Numbered from the stretch's first letter, positions 26,201-34,722 are shown. The stretch is 64,000 nucleotides of DNA from Halomonas icarae (GCF_009901955.1 NZ_WUTS01000001.1:931034-995033); one strand, 5' to 3'. Notes: generated by a model from the letters alone, not told the origin. Translations and numbers: made by a program.

Positions 26201-26947
26201 CTGCAGGAGGGGCGCAACCTCTCCGATGACCTCGACAAGTTCTTTACCGTGTTCAGCGACCTCAACCGGCGTATCAGTGCCCAGAGCCGGCGCCTGTCGG
26301 ATGAGGTGGCCGACGATCTCAAGCTCGAGGGCATCGGCCGCGCCGAGGTGAAGATCCAGTCCACCATCGACGAGCTGGGCTTCTGGGAACCGCTCAAGCG
26401 ATTCTCCCAGCACTACCGCGAGTGGCGCGACTCCGGCCAGCCGCTTCCCGGTGACGACTATCTCGACAGTCTGGCCGATGTGGTCGAACTGTTGCGCAGT
26501 GACCAGCAGTACAGCTTCGAGAGCCTGCTGCGCCTGGAATTGCATCTCAACGAGGGCGGTACCGACCTGGTGATCCGCAATGATCGTCAGCTGCTGGAGT
26601 CCTCCAGCCACGGCATGGCCTATCTGATCCTGTGCAAGTTCCTGCTCGCCTTTACCCGGCTGCTGCGTGGGCCGGCAGAGATCGCCATCCACTGGCCGAT
26701 CGACGAGATCGGTACCCTTGCCTACCACAACGTCGAGAAGCTGTTCGATGCCTGCGACAACAACCATATTCATATCGTCGGCGCCTTCCCCAACCCGGAG
26801 TCGGACGTGCTGCTGCTGTTCCATAATCGTTATCTGATCGACCGTGACGAGGCCGAGCCCGCCAAGCGGCGGCTCAAGCGTATCGAGCCCCGCCTGAGCC
26901 GTCTGGCACAGCGCCTGCAGGCACGCGCCGAGGAGGTGGCATCATGA
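23270..26947 (+). CDS. SMC-like ATPase of an Mks/Wadjet-type complex (MksB/JetC role)
   Basis: 1225 residues from ATG 23270 (an upstream in-frame start at 23213 has no ribosome site). Walker A GTNASGKT is at residues 30-37. Long coiled coils rich in Glu, Arg, Gln and Ala occupy roughly residues 255-520 and 640-1000, with a hinge-like globular stretch near 540-625. The C-terminal ATPase half has SSSHGMAYL at the ABC-signature position and Walker B WPIDEIGTL. This is a condensin-type SMC dimer subunit. With the three following genes it forms an MksBEFG-like set. In known Wadjet systems such a complex extrudes DNA loops to detect small circular DNA; that role is inferred here. Confidence 0.85.
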   Translation: MGQLLRIVMIHGHLEGVVELSVDGHTNICGTNASGKTTLQRLVPVFYGELPNRVVPRTRLKFDAFYLPHRNSYLVYEYRREEGDLCQAVLTRRAEGGVEYRFVGDAYRPEDYLVQSDAGVVALDYAQWSNGLRRRGVSVSPKLGATSEYRAVIQNDFTQTGSQPRGNSKEGLRLRQTAARFSLVRPGQRIRHIEKLVSAVHAKEGKMDTLKTMLAAIFEEDGVELPVTRIRNTKAREWISRMRQSMRLEPLQRSLGELERLDREIADLEASLWQLKPQLEADRHRAEREQAEREAEIQQRQRDFQARETAYREQRDADNDRASELHSELEQTRGVLDDLQRQYEAFEAADMPSLEQDLKALPQWREQQQQLRDHLEVMQQAVKESKAKLEARLVELGDLLEARRDELQGLIDALGEEKEACRDQQSEAEGRLDADYQARRQALDDDYRARLAQITERLAELKAGLAHTAQSPEEAREAEQAQARVDQAQSEQASAAAAMEQLRGELDGRKQERDAAEHVLERTRARRTRAEAHLAALHLQRDPTQGSLRHFLRHHRPGWEQTLGKVVAPELLERRDLAPQFNDRASDDLFGLTLDLAAIEPPDYAQDEAELQAAISAAEAALGEAQEDEKAAEKSLRASHQRVQEVDARLERARTTRRRAAEEVDYALQARSQCQQRHAAAQQARQAASRESLAEQEAAHQALREEQRQALESLADGHRAQRLELTADFQARLAGFDQQIQQHRRQLTEHREEHRRQREELEAAYDRELAEQGVDPVSVRETRARMDALASRIRDTEGRREELDAYARFMRVEWGERKPRLVEKEAELSRECDALERRRHQHRADFHAARDEHRATVNELTARRDAASRLVETLAPLLDKLESLALVAAPEPLGEVPGDTEERIERLRQGLTDHARELEALRRGCEKLESELIKGASTDFQDTLEAERARLDGESPRRLLPVIAGMLQLLEGQQQQLLQEGRNLSDDLDKFFTVFSDLNRRISAQSRRLSDEVADDLKLEGIGRAEVKIQSTIDELGFWEPLKRFSQHYREWRDSGQPLPGDDYLDSLADVVELLRSDQQYSFESLLRLELHLNEGGTDLVIRNDRQLLESSSHGMAYLILCKFLLAFTRLLRGPAEIAIHWPIDEIGTLAYHNVEKLFDACDNNHIHIVGAFPNPESDVLLLFHNRYLIDRDEAEPAKRRLKRIEPRLSRLAQRLQARAEEVAS

Positions 26948-27645
26948 GCCAGGAGGTGAACTCCCAAGCGGAAAGCGACGAGGCGATGATGTCGGCGCAC
27001 GCCAGCCTCGAGCGCTCCCTGGTGGCGCTGGGGCCACTGGTCGAGCGGCTGCTGGCCGGCGAGTTCCTGTGTGCGGTCAGCGACGAAAGCGCCTTTCGTC
27101 ACCTGCAGGACGAGCGGACCCGCGAGCGGATCGATGCCTATCTGCGCCCGCTCAACCGGCGGCTGGCCACCAATGATGAGGGCAGCGTCTACTTCCTGGC
27201 CTGGCGGACCCTCGATGAAGGGGCCCGGGAACAGCTCTCCCGACAGCTGGCGGATACCGTCAACAGCCTGCTCCCGCTGCTGGAGTGGCTGCAACTGGTG
27301 CAGGAGGCGTTGGGGCGCGATGGCCCGGCCGCCCCGGGTGACGTGCTCAAGCCCGCCGACTTCAGCTCCCGCTGCGAGGATCACCAGGGGCTGCGCGAGC
27401 GCCTCGAGCGCCTGGCGGGCGATCCCTTCTTCGGCTCCCAGAGCGACCAGCTCGATGCCCAGCTCAAGCAGGTTTTCAAGCGGCTCAGGGAGCACGGCTA
27501 TCTGCTGCAACCCCATCCCGATCGTCAGTACTACCTGGTCACCGCCAAGATCGACTACCTCATCGATCTGGTGCGCTTCATTCGCGACGAGGAGAACCTG
27601 CCGGTGGATGACCAGGCGCCCAGTGGTCAGGAGAGCCTGCTGTGA
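26944..27645 (+). CDS. KITE-like subunit (MksE/JetB role, DUF4194-like)
   Basis: 233 residues; start ATG overlaps the SMC stop (ATGA). The protein has a helical N-terminus and a C-terminal winged-helix region (LKQVFKRLREHGYLLQPHPD followed by YYLVTAKIDYLIDLVRFIRDEE), as in the winged-helix KITE subunits MukE, MksE and JetB. Identification rests mostly on position between the SMC and a kleisin-like gene plus this fold pattern, since the sequence itself is divergent. It would bind the kleisin and regulate the SMC ATPase. Confidence 0.7.
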   Translation: MSQEVNSQAESDEAMMSAHASLERSLVALGPLVERLLAGEFLCAVSDESAFRHLQDERTRERIDAYLRPLNRRLATNDEGSVYFLAWRTLDEGAREQLSRQLADTVNSLLPLLEWLQLVQEALGRDGPAAPGDVLKPADFSSRCEDHQGLRERLERLAGDPFFGSQSDQLDAQLKQVFKRLREHGYLLQPHPDRQYYLVTAKIDYLIDLVRFIRDEENLPVDDQAPSGQESLL

Positions 27646-28880
27646 GTGATGCCCCTTCCCATGATCTGGAGAGCCGCCTGATCACCACCGGGGTCGAGCG
27701 GCTGGCGCTGCTCGGCAAGCATGCCGAGGCGCTGATGGCGGGCTACGCCCGGGACGAGGTGCCGCTGGAGGGGCTCAGCACCACCGCGCTCAATCGGCTG
27801 CTGGCGGCCCGCATCCTGTGGCGCCCGGACGAGCAGGGCGGCGTCAAGCTCGCTCCCAAGGTGAGGGAGCTTATCGCCGAGATGCTGGCCGACGAGAGTC
27901 GCCGCCACGTCAACGCCGATGTGGCCGAGACCCTGGAGCTTATGCGCAGCCTGGTGCAGAGCTACCGCGAGGCCCGCGATGGCGGTGAATACTGGCGCCA
28001 GGAGCAGCAGCTGTTGCGCCTTCGCCAGGAGGTGGATGACCTCAACGGCCGCTTCGCCGATGCCATCGACAGCCTGTGGCGACGCCTCAACGGCGACTTC
28101 GGTTTCGTCAGCCGGCTGGGCGACAAGATCCGCGAGAACGAGCGGGCCCAGAAGCAGATCGTGCGGCTGCTCGATGGGCTGGCGCTGATCGACTTCGACG
28201 AGCTGATCGCGCTGGTGGGCAGCGACGGCGCCCTGCGCAAGCTGCTGTTCAGTGGCCTGCAGCAGCAGCTGACCCAGCACTACACCAGCCTGCGCGAGGT
28301 GCAGCGGCGCATGGTCGAGCTGATGGCACGCTTTCGCCAGCAGCAGTCACGCAGCCGCCTGGTGGCCGGCATGGCCGGTTTCCTGCGCGAGCACCCGGGG
28401 TTCGTGCCCGGCAACTATGCCCGGCGCGGCGAGGTGCCGGCGCTGGTCAATCGCGCCACGCCGCTGGTCGCCGCCGGCGCCGCGGCCCTGGACCACCATC
28501 CCGATAGCCGGGCGCTGACCGAGCTGCTGCACCGGCTGCCGCGCCCGGCCCAGCGTCCGGAGCCGGTGACCGCCGCCGGCGCCGCCGCGCCCCAGGAGGA
28601 CGCCCTGGTCGCCGCTCGTCACCAGGCGCTCAAGGAGGAGGTGGAGCGCTTCTACCTCTCGGTGGTGGATCGCGGTGGTGAAGGCGTCAGCGCCCTGGCC
28701 TATCGGCAGGAAGGCGCGCTTGAGTGGGGCGAGGAGATCTGGCTGTTCCAGGTGATCGCCGAGTTCCAGGGCCTGCCCCGCAACGAACAGCGCGCCTTTC
28801 GCCTGAGCCAGCAGGAGAGCCAGGCCAGCCCCTACAATCATCTGCGACTGATCCACGACGTCGTCGTGCAACTGGCGTAA
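27642..28880 (+). CDS. Kleisin-like subunit (MksF/JetA role)
   Basis: 412 residues with a GTG start that overlaps the previous stop (GTGA). The N-terminal half is predicted helical with a winged-helix start, the middle (residues about 105-240) has heptad-like repeats, and the C-terminus ends in a compact region with WGEEIWLFQVIAEFQGLP. This arrangement fits a MukF/MksF-like kleisin bridging the two SMC heads. Assignment is by gene order and architecture; no catalytic motif is present or expected. Homologues of such genes are often labelled hypothetical. Confidence 0.65.
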   Translation: MSDAPSHDLESRLITTGVERLALLGKHAEALMAGYARDEVPLEGLSTTALNRLLAARILWRPDEQGGVKLAPKVRELIAEMLADESRRHVNADVAETLELMRSLVQSYREARDGGEYWRQEQQLLRLRQEVDDLNGRFADAIDSLWRRLNGDFGFVSRLGDKIRENERAQKQIVRLLDGLALIDFDELIALVGSDGALRKLLFSGLQQQLTQHYTSLREVQRRMVELMARFRQQQSRSRLVAGMAGFLREHPGFVPGNYARRGEVPALVNRATPLVAAGAAALDHHPDSRALTELLHRLPRPAQRPEPVTAAGAAAPQEDALVAARHQALKEEVERFYLSVVDRGGEGVSALAYRQEGALEWGEEIWLFQVIAEFQGLPRNEQRAFRLSQQESQASPYNHLRLIHDVVVQLA

Positions 28881-28920
28881 GTGCCGAGCCGATCGCCATG
28901 ACGCTCTCCATGTCGATATT

Positions 28921-28965
28921 CAAACCGCTATCCAACAAACCGATATCCAGCAAACCGCTATCCAA
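28921..28965 (+). repeat. Three 15-bp tandem units between kleisin and Toprim genes
   Basis: Units CAAACCGCTATCCAA, CAAACCGATATCCAG and CAAACCGCTATCCAA are head to tail; a partial copy (GCTATCCAA) reappears just after the Toprim gene start. They fill most of the 102-bp gap in an otherwise overlapping operon. Confidence 0.85.
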
Positions 28966-28982
28966 CAGGCTGCGTACCCACC

Positions 28983-29882
28983 ATGCTGCTATCCAACCGA
29001 GCCCGTAAGCTGCTGCGCGACGCCCAGCAGGAGCTGGTCACCCGACCCGTCGTGGACAGGAAGCGCCGGCCCGTCATCAACGATATCGTCGATTGGTGCC
29101 GGGATCACGATATCGAGCTCGGGGCGCGTCTCTCCCATGACAGGCTGCGACTCGACGCCGAGCTGCTTGGCGTGATCGATGAGACCCTGATCGGCCTGGG
29201 CGAGCCTGCCCTGGGGGCCGACCTCGCTGGCCTGAGCACCACGCAGCAGGCGGCGCTTGGCAATCGCGAGGACAAGGCCATGCGCGAAAAGCCCCGGGAG
29301 CAGCGAGTGCTGGCCAGCCTGCCGGCGATGGGGGAGCGAGTCGGGCTGATCAAGCGCCAGCGCGAGGTGGTGGATATCGACTGGCGGGATATCGACCTCG
29401 ACGCCTTCGAGGTGCTGGTGCAGATCGAGAACCTGGATGGCTTCTATGACTTCTCGCCGGCGATTCCCGCCCTGGAGGGCTGGTCATCGCTGCTGGTGCT
29501 CTACCGTGGCGACCGCCACTATGGCGGTGGCTTCTCACGGCTGGCCGAGGCCTGGCAAGTGAGCGGCAAGCCGCATCTCTATCTGGGGGATTTCGACGCC
29601 AAGGGGGTCGGCATCGCGCTCTCCAGTGGTGCCACGCATCTGCTGCTGCCGCCGCTGGTGGTCCTTGCCGAGCGGGCCAACCCCCAGCACTTGCCGCCAG
29701 AGCAGCAGGGCGATCAGCAACGACTGCGAGCCCATGTCGCCGGATTGCCCGACGGGCACCCGCTGGCCGACTCCCTGGCGATTCTGCTGGACGACCAGCG
29801 CGGCCTGCGCCAGCAGTGGTTTGGCGATGCCGAGCAGTGGCGGCGGGTGGCGCTGCACGATGGATTGCCATCCTCGCCGTGA
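28983..29882 (+). CDS. Toprim-domain nuclease subunit (MksG/JetD role)
   Basis: 299 residues from ATG 28983. The Toprim catalytic acids are visible: glutamate E149 in QIENLDGFYDF and the aspartates D203 and D205 in YLGDFDAKGVGIA, matching the ExN plus DxD pattern of JetD/MksG, the nuclease subunit that cuts DNA in Wadjet systems. The N-terminal part (residues 1-130) is helical and basic. Full-length JetD proteins are, from memory, closer to 400 residues, so this one is short. It is in the same direction as the SMC-KITE-kleisin genes but separated by a repeat-containing gap and has no strong ribosome site. Confidence 0.75.
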   Translation: MLLSNRARKLLRDAQQELVTRPVVDRKRRPVINDIVDWCRDHDIELGARLSHDRLRLDAELLGVIDETLIGLGEPALGADLAGLSTTQQAALGNREDKAMREKPREQRVLASLPAMGERVGLIKRQREVVDIDWRDIDLDAFEVLVQIENLDGFYDFSPAIPALEGWSSLLVLYRGDRHYGGGFSRLAEAWQVSGKPHLYLGDFDAKGVGIALSSGATHLLLPPLVVLAERANPQHLPPEQQGDQQRLRAHVAGLPDGHPLADSLAILLDDQRGLRQQWFGDAEQWRRVALHDGLPSSP

Positions 29883-29896
29883 TGTGGCACCGATGC

Positions 29897-29935
29897 CTTC
29901 GAACTTTTCCTTCGAACTTCTCCTTCGAACTTCAC
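29897..29935 (+). repeat. Three 13-bp tandem units upstream of rmuC
   Basis: Consecutive copies of CTTCGAACTTYTC (third copy ends AC) lie between the Toprim gene stop and the rmuC start, 15 bp after the stop. Confidence 0.85.
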
Positions 29936-29949
29936 CTTATCAGGATGAC

Positions 29950-31389
29950 GTGCCCGTGGAACTTCTTCAGCAGCTCGATATGCGCCATGCCCTGACCGGC
30001 CTGGTAGCGCTGGTGGTCGGTGTCCTGATCACCTTCTTTCTCCAGCAGCGCCGGCTAGGCGCCGTGCGCCATCAGCGGGATGTGGCCCGCGATGCGCTTC
30101 ACGCCCAGCAGCTGGAGGCCCGCGAACAGACGGTGGCGCTGCAGGTGGCCGAAGGCGAGGTGGAGACCCAGCGTGAGGCCGTCGAGGCCCGGGGACGTGA
30201 GCTCGAGCGCTTCCGCGACGCCTACTATGCGCTCAAGCAGACCCATGGCGAACTGACCACCCGGCTGGAGGAGAAGGAGGCTCACTTCGCCCGTCAGCTG
30301 GCCTGGATGGAGGAGAGCAAGCAGCAGCTCAAGGTGGAGTTCGAGAACCTCGCCAACGAGCTGCTGGAGCAGAAGGGCAGGGCCTTCACCTCGCTCTCCG
30401 AGCGCAGCCTTGAGGGGCTGCTCAAGCCGTTTCAGGAGGAGATCAAGGGCTTTCGCGACAAGGTCGAGACCCTGCACACCCAGGAGACCGCCCAGCGTGC
30501 CAGCCTCACCACCGAGCTCAAGCATCTGCAGCAGCTCAATCGTGATATCACCGACCAGGCCGCCCAGCTGACCGAAGCCCTCAAGGGGCAGAAGAAGGTG
30601 CAGGGCAACTGGGGCGAGCTGATGCTGGAAAACGTGCTGGACAGTGCGGGCCTGCGCGCAGGGGTGGACTATCAACGCGAGAAGAGTTTCACCACCGAGC
30701 AGGGCAAGCGCCGCCCGGATGCGCTGGTCTATCTACCCGAGGGGCGTCATTTGGTGATCGATGCCAAGACGTCGCTTGCCGCCTATCTGGAGTATGTCAA
30801 TGCCGAGGATGAGCTGACCCGCCGGCGGGCGCTGGCCGACCACGCCAGCGCCGTGGGCGACCGCATCGAGGAGCTGGCGGACAAGCACTACTATGATCTG
30901 CCGGGACTCAACTCCCCGGAGGTGGTGATCATGTTTATCCCGGTGGAGTCGGCCTATATCGAGGCCCTGCGCCACGATGCGACCCTCTATCAGCGGGCCA
31001 TCGAGCGCAACGTGCTAGTGGCTACCCCCACCACGCTGCTGACCAGCCTGAATATCGTCGGCCAGCTATGGCGCTTCGAGAATCAGAGCCGCCACAGCGC
31101 CGAGCTGGCGAGAAAGGCCGAGCGCTTTCATACCAAGCTCTCCTCCTTCCTGGAGAGCATGCAGGACGTAGGCAGGAAGCTCGACGGCGCCCGCGAGAGC
31201 TACGACAAGGCGTTGGGTCAGCTGGTCAACGGGCGTGGCAACCTGGTCAAGCAGGCCAGCGAGTTCCGCGAGCTGGGCGTGGCGGTGAAGAAGGAGCTGC
31301 CCGCCGAGGTGCTGGAGCGGGCCCGGCTGGAGGTCGGCTCCTCGGGAGCAGCCAGTCAGGTCGAACCGACAGCGGGAGAAGAGCGTTAA
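29950..31389 (+). CDS. rmuC: DNA recombination protein RmuC
   Basis: About 479 residues from GTG 29950; GTG 29956 and ATG 29980 are alternatives. An N-terminal membrane helix (LTGLVALVVGVLITFFL) is followed by a coiled coil (residues about 35-170) and the RmuC nuclease-like domain with QGNWGELMLENVL, RRPDALVYLP and VIDAKTSL, where the D-x-K pattern resembles restriction-type nuclease folds. RmuC limits recombination at inverted repeats in E. coli and is implicated in defence in some bacteria. It lies directly downstream of the SMC-Toprim operon in the same direction. Confidence 0.9.
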   Translation: MPVELLQQLDMRHALTGLVALVVGVLITFFLQQRRLGAVRHQRDVARDALHAQQLEAREQTVALQVAEGEVETQREAVEARGRELERFRDAYYALKQTHGELTTRLEEKEAHFARQLAWMEESKQQLKVEFENLANELLEQKGRAFTSLSERSLEGLLKPFQEEIKGFRDKVETLHTQETAQRASLTTELKHLQQLNRDITDQAAQLTEALKGQKKVQGNWGELMLENVLDSAGLRAGVDYQREKSFTTEQGKRRPDALVYLPEGRHLVIDAKTSLAAYLEYVNAEDELTRRRALADHASAVGDRIEELADKHYYDLPGLNSPEVVIMFIPVESAYIEALRHDATLYQRAIERNVLVATPTTLLTSLNIVGQLWRFENQSRHSAELARKAERFHTKLSSFLESMQDVGRKLDGARESYDKALGQLVNGRGNLVKQASEFRELGVAVKKELPAEVLERARLEVGSSGAASQVEPTAGEER

Positions 31390-31461
31390 ATGCCTCGGCC
31401 GCGCGGGACGGCTAGACTGGCGGTGAGAGCCACTGACCGACAGGGATGGTAGAGAACCGAC

Positions 31462-32703
31462 ATGGCCTTTCGTTTTCAGCGCCGTATTCGCCTGGCGCCG
31501 GGTGTTCGCCTCAACCTCGGCAAGGGGGGGCTCGGCCTTTCGGTGGGGCCACGGGGGGCCAGCCTGAGCGTGGGCCCCGCTGGTGTGCAGGGCCATGTGG
31601 GGTTGCCAGGCACCGGCCTGGCCTATCGCCAGCGCCTGGATGGTCGCGATAGCGGTGGATCAAGCGGCGGCCGCCAGCAGGCGGGGCAAGGCACCAGCCG
31701 TGGCGATGCCGCGGCGCTCGAGGCGCGATTGGCCGAGGGCGATAGTGTGCCGCTGCGGCTGGAGGTCGACGAGAGCGGTCAGCTCCACTACTTCCATGGC
31801 GATGGCACGCCCATGAGTGATGCCGAGGCACGCAGCATTCGCCGCCATGCCGAGGCGAGCCTGCGCGAGCAGCTTCAGGCCCACTGTGACCGTCTGAATG
31901 CCGAGATCGAGAGACTGGGGCGGCTGCACGAGGAGACCCCTTCGCCCGAGTCCAACGGCTATGAGGTCAGCGAGTTCGACGAGGCCCCGCCACCGCCATT
32001 TCAACCGCTGTCGCCGGTATGGTGGCATGCCCTGTGCCCGCCGGCGAGGCGTCGCCGTGAGGCGCGCAATGCCCGCCTCAAGAGCGAGTTCGATGAGCGT
32101 TATCGCGCCTGGGAGTGGCGCAAGGCCGGGCATGATGCCGCGGAGTTTTCCCGCTATCAGCGGGAGAGCGATGGGGTGTGGGATGACCCGCAGGCGATGG
32201 AGGCGACGCTGCGCGAGCGTCTCGAGGAGATCGACTGGCCCCGCGAGACGCTGGTTGACTTCGAGCTGGGCAGCGATACCGCGACCATTGCGGTGGATAT
32301 CGACCTGCCCCGGGAAGAGGAGATGCCGGACCACTACTGGGCCATGCCACCCAAGCAGCTCAAGCTTTCGCCCCGCCGACTGAGCGCCACACGTCAGCGT
32401 GAGCTCTATCGTGATCACGTACATGGTATCGCCTTTCGCGTGCTGGGGGCGGTGTTTGCCCGCCTGCCCGGGGTCAAGGAGGCGCGTGTGTCGGGCTACC
32501 GCCAGACTACCGACCCGGCGACCGGCAGTGAATCTGACCAGTATCTCTATAGCGTCAAGGTGACCCGGGAGCAGTGGGAGCGTATCGCGTTCGACAACCT
32601 GGAGCAGGTCGATCCGGTGGCGGCGCTCGAGGCCTTCACCCTGCGCCGCGACATGACCAAGACCGGCATCTTTCGCGATATCGAGCCGCTGAAGCTGGTA
32701 TAA
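31462..32703 (+). CDS. DUF4236 domain protein
   Basis: 413 residues. The N-terminal 55 residues match DUF4236 ([16 protein letters not shown], then [17 protein letters not shown] and [12 protein letters not shown]). The rest has no recognised family: a charged middle region with a proline-rich [10 protein letters not shown] stretch, then an alpha/beta C-terminal part ([22 protein letters not shown] to the end). Proteins with this N-terminal domain are of unknown function. It is preceded by a short gap after rmuC and is likely its own transcription unit. Confidence 0.75.
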   Translation: MAFRFQRRIRLAPGVRLNLGKGGLGLSVGPRGASLSVGPAGVQGHVGLPGTGLAYRQRLDGRDSGGSSGGRQQAGQGTSRGDAAALEARLAEGDSVPLRLEVDESGQLHYFHGDGTPMSDAEARSIRRHAEASLREQLQAHCDRLNAEIERLGRLHEETPSPESNGYEVSEFDEAPPPPFQPLSPVWWHALCPPARRRREARNARLKSEFDERYRAWEWRKAGHDAAEFSRYQRESDGVWDDPQAMEATLRERLEEIDWPRETLVDFELGSDTATIAVDIDLPREEEMPDHYWAMPPKQLKLSPRRLSATRQRELYRDHVHGIAFRVLGAVFARLPGVKEARVSGYRQTTDPATGSESDQYLYSVKVTREQWERIAFDNLEQVDPVAALEAFTLRRDMTKTGIFRDIEPLKLV

Positions 32704-32828
32704 GCGAAGGGCGGGCCTGAGCCCGGTCAAGATGCTGGCCTTAACGTCGCGATAAGCTGGTATCAGTTGAAAAGAACGGCGCCGAATCATCCTGCTAGCG
32801 CCCAGCCGTCCGTCTGGAGGAAGTCGTG

Positions 32829-33290
32829 ATGAACGTCATATACCGCATCGATCGCCCCTATGAGTCCGGCCGCATCGAGGTCTACGGCGACGAGCCCTAC
32901 GAGTGGCGCATTCTCGACCATGCCGGTCATGTGGTGCGCGACAGTGCCGCCGACGACAGCAGTGCCGGCGGCTACAGTGCGGCAGAGCTGGCCCTGCGTG
33001 ACGCCATCGCCTTCGACGCCGACGACAATGTTGTGCCTATCTTCTTTGGCCACAGCGCCGACGCCGAGCGGGAGAATGCCGCCCAGGCCCAGCGGACCGC
33101 CGAGAGCCTGCAGGCCCTGACGGGGGCGCCGAAGAGCGCCACCAGCCAGGCGCGCCTGGACAGCCGTCATGCCACCGATGATGCCGCCCAGGACTACCTG
33201 GATGCCCGCATCGAGGCGATGGAGCGAGTCGTTGAGGAGCTGGAGGATAGCGTCGGGCGGCTGAAGACACTGGCCGAGGCGGAGGCGTAG
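32829..33290 (+). CDS. Hypothetical protein with C-terminal coiled coil
   Basis: 153 residues from ATG 32829 after GGAGGAA (GTG 32826 is possible). The N-terminus looks like a small beta domain (MNVIYRIDRPYESGRIEVYG); the central part is acidic, and the C-terminus has a heptad pattern (LDARIEAMERVVEELEDSVGRL). No family recognised and no signal peptide. It lies 125 bp after the DUF4236 gene. Confidence 0.65.
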   Translation: MNVIYRIDRPYESGRIEVYGDEPYEWRILDHAGHVVRDSAADDSSAGGYSAAELALRDAIAFDADDNVVPIFFGHSADAERENAAQAQRTAESLQALTGAPKSATSQARLDSRHATDDAAQDYLDARIEAMERVVEELEDSVGRLKTLAEAEA

Positions 33291-33321
33291 CGTCGCTTCA
33301 GCTGCCGACGCCACAGATTCA

Positions 33322-34722
33322 TCATGGTGTGGGCGGCTCACCAAGGATGCTGATCCCAGTACCGAGCCGCTGCTCGATGCTCTGGCCGATCGCCAGCAGT
33401 CGCGCCTCCTGATGGGGGCCCGCCATCACCTGCAAGCCCACCGGCATGCCGGCGGTATCGTTACCCACCGGCAGGGTCAGGCCGCACAGCCCCATGAAGT
33501 TGGCGATCATGGTATTGCGCAGCGCCTGCATATTGGCCCTTGCATAGGCCTCCACCGAAAGCAGGCTCTCCAGGGTGGGCGGCGTGATCGCCACGGTGGG
33601 GGTGAGCATGGCGTCTACACCAGCGATCTCCCTCTCGGCCATGCCATACAGCTTGTCGACAAGGGCGCGTCGACGCACATATTCCCAGGCGGGCATGTCG
33701 TCCACCGCCTCGACCCTGGCGGCAACATTGGGGTCCAGCGCGGCGATCGCGTCGGGAAGCTCGGTCTTGAGAAAGGCCGACAGCTCCGCCGCGGCCACCC
33801 CACCCTCCATGAACAGCCGATACGCCTCATCGGTGTTGGGCAGATCCAGGGTCACCAGGCGCGCCCCGGCGGCCTCGAGCTGGCGGATGGCCTGTTCGAC
33901 GCACTCGGCAATGCCAGGGCTGCAGTCATCCCAGAAAAACGCACTGGGTACGCCAAGGGTGAGCTCGGCGAGGGCCGGCGTGGCCGGGACGCGGTCATCG
34001 CGGCCCGTCAGTGCACCATCCAGGGCATCGAAGGCAAACGCCAGGTCGTCGACGCGATGAGCCAGCAGCCCTGGGGTGTCCAGGGTCGGGGAGAGCGGCA
34101 CGATCCGCTTCCCGGGCCAGCGTCCCGCGGTGGTCTTGAGGCCTGCCACCCCCGTCATGGAGGCGGGGATTCGCACCGAGCCCGCGGTATCCGTTCCGAA
34201 GGCCAGGCTTGCGGTTCCACCGACCAGCGATACCCCAGCCCCGGAGCTCGAGCCCCCGGGGATTCGGTGATTCTCAAGATCCCAAGGGTTGCGAGGCGCT
34301 CCCCAGTGGGCATTGGTTCCGAGGCCGCCGAAGGCAAACTCCACCGTATGGGTCTTGCCCATCACGCTGGGCAGCTGGGCGAGCAGGGCCCTGACCAGAG
34401 GGCCGGCCTGCTCCCACCGTGGTGGCAGCCGCTGGGACGAGCCGGCATAGGTCGGCAGCCCCGGCACCGCAAATAAATCCTTGAGTGATACGGGGATGCC
34501 CATCAGCGCGCCGGTGTCTCCCCCCTGACGAATCACTTGATCTGTGGCCCGGGCGTGGGCGAGGGCGGCCTCGCCGTTCCAGGTCATGTAGGCGTGATCA
34601 TGCTGACCGCGGCTACGATGGGCCTCAAGGGAGGCCTCTGCCAGTGACGTGGCCGTGAGCTTGTTGCTGCGCAGTGCGGTATGTATCTCACGGAGCGGGA
34701 GCCTGAGGGGGGAGTCGGTCAT
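33322..34722 (-). CDS. Amidase-signature family hydrolase
   Basis: 466 residues. The Ser-cisSer-Lys triad is visible: K81 in GIPVSLKDLFAVPG, the cis-Ser within GGSSSG at 156-161, and the nucleophile S182 in DTAGSVRIPA. Overall layout matches the amidase/GatA family, but as an isolated gene far from gatB and gatC it is more likely a catabolic amidase than a tRNA amidotransferase subunit. Substrate unknown. Transcribed away from the small gene at 34926, with a terminator in between. Confidence 0.88.
   Translation of the reverse strand: MTDSPLRLPLREIHTALRSNKLTATSLAEASLEAHRSRGQHDHAYMTWNGEAALAHARATDQVIRQGGDTGALMGIPVSLKDLFAVPGLPTYAGSSQRLPPRWEQAGPLVRALLAQLPSVMGKTHTVEFAFGGLGTNAHWGAPRNPWDLENHRIPGGSSSGAGVSLVGGTASLAFGTDTAGSVRIPASMTGVAGLKTTAGRWPGKRIVPLSPTLDTPGLLAHRVDDLAFAFDALDGALTGRDDRVPATPALAELTLGVPSAFFWDDCSPGIAECVEQAIRQLEAAGARLVTLDLPNTDEAYRLFMEGGVAAAELSAFLKTELPDAIAALDPNVAARVEAVDDMPAWEYVRRRALVDKLYGMAEREIAGVDAMLTPTVAITPPTLESLLSVEAYARANMQALRNTMIANFMGLCGLTLPVGNDTAGMPVGLQVMAGPHQEARLLAIGQSIEQRLGTGISILGEPPTP

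Noticed and set aside
25172..26824. A 550-codon minus-strand frame inside the SMC gene
   Set aside because: Leu/Gln-rich antisense of a coiled coil; no independent start or motif support.
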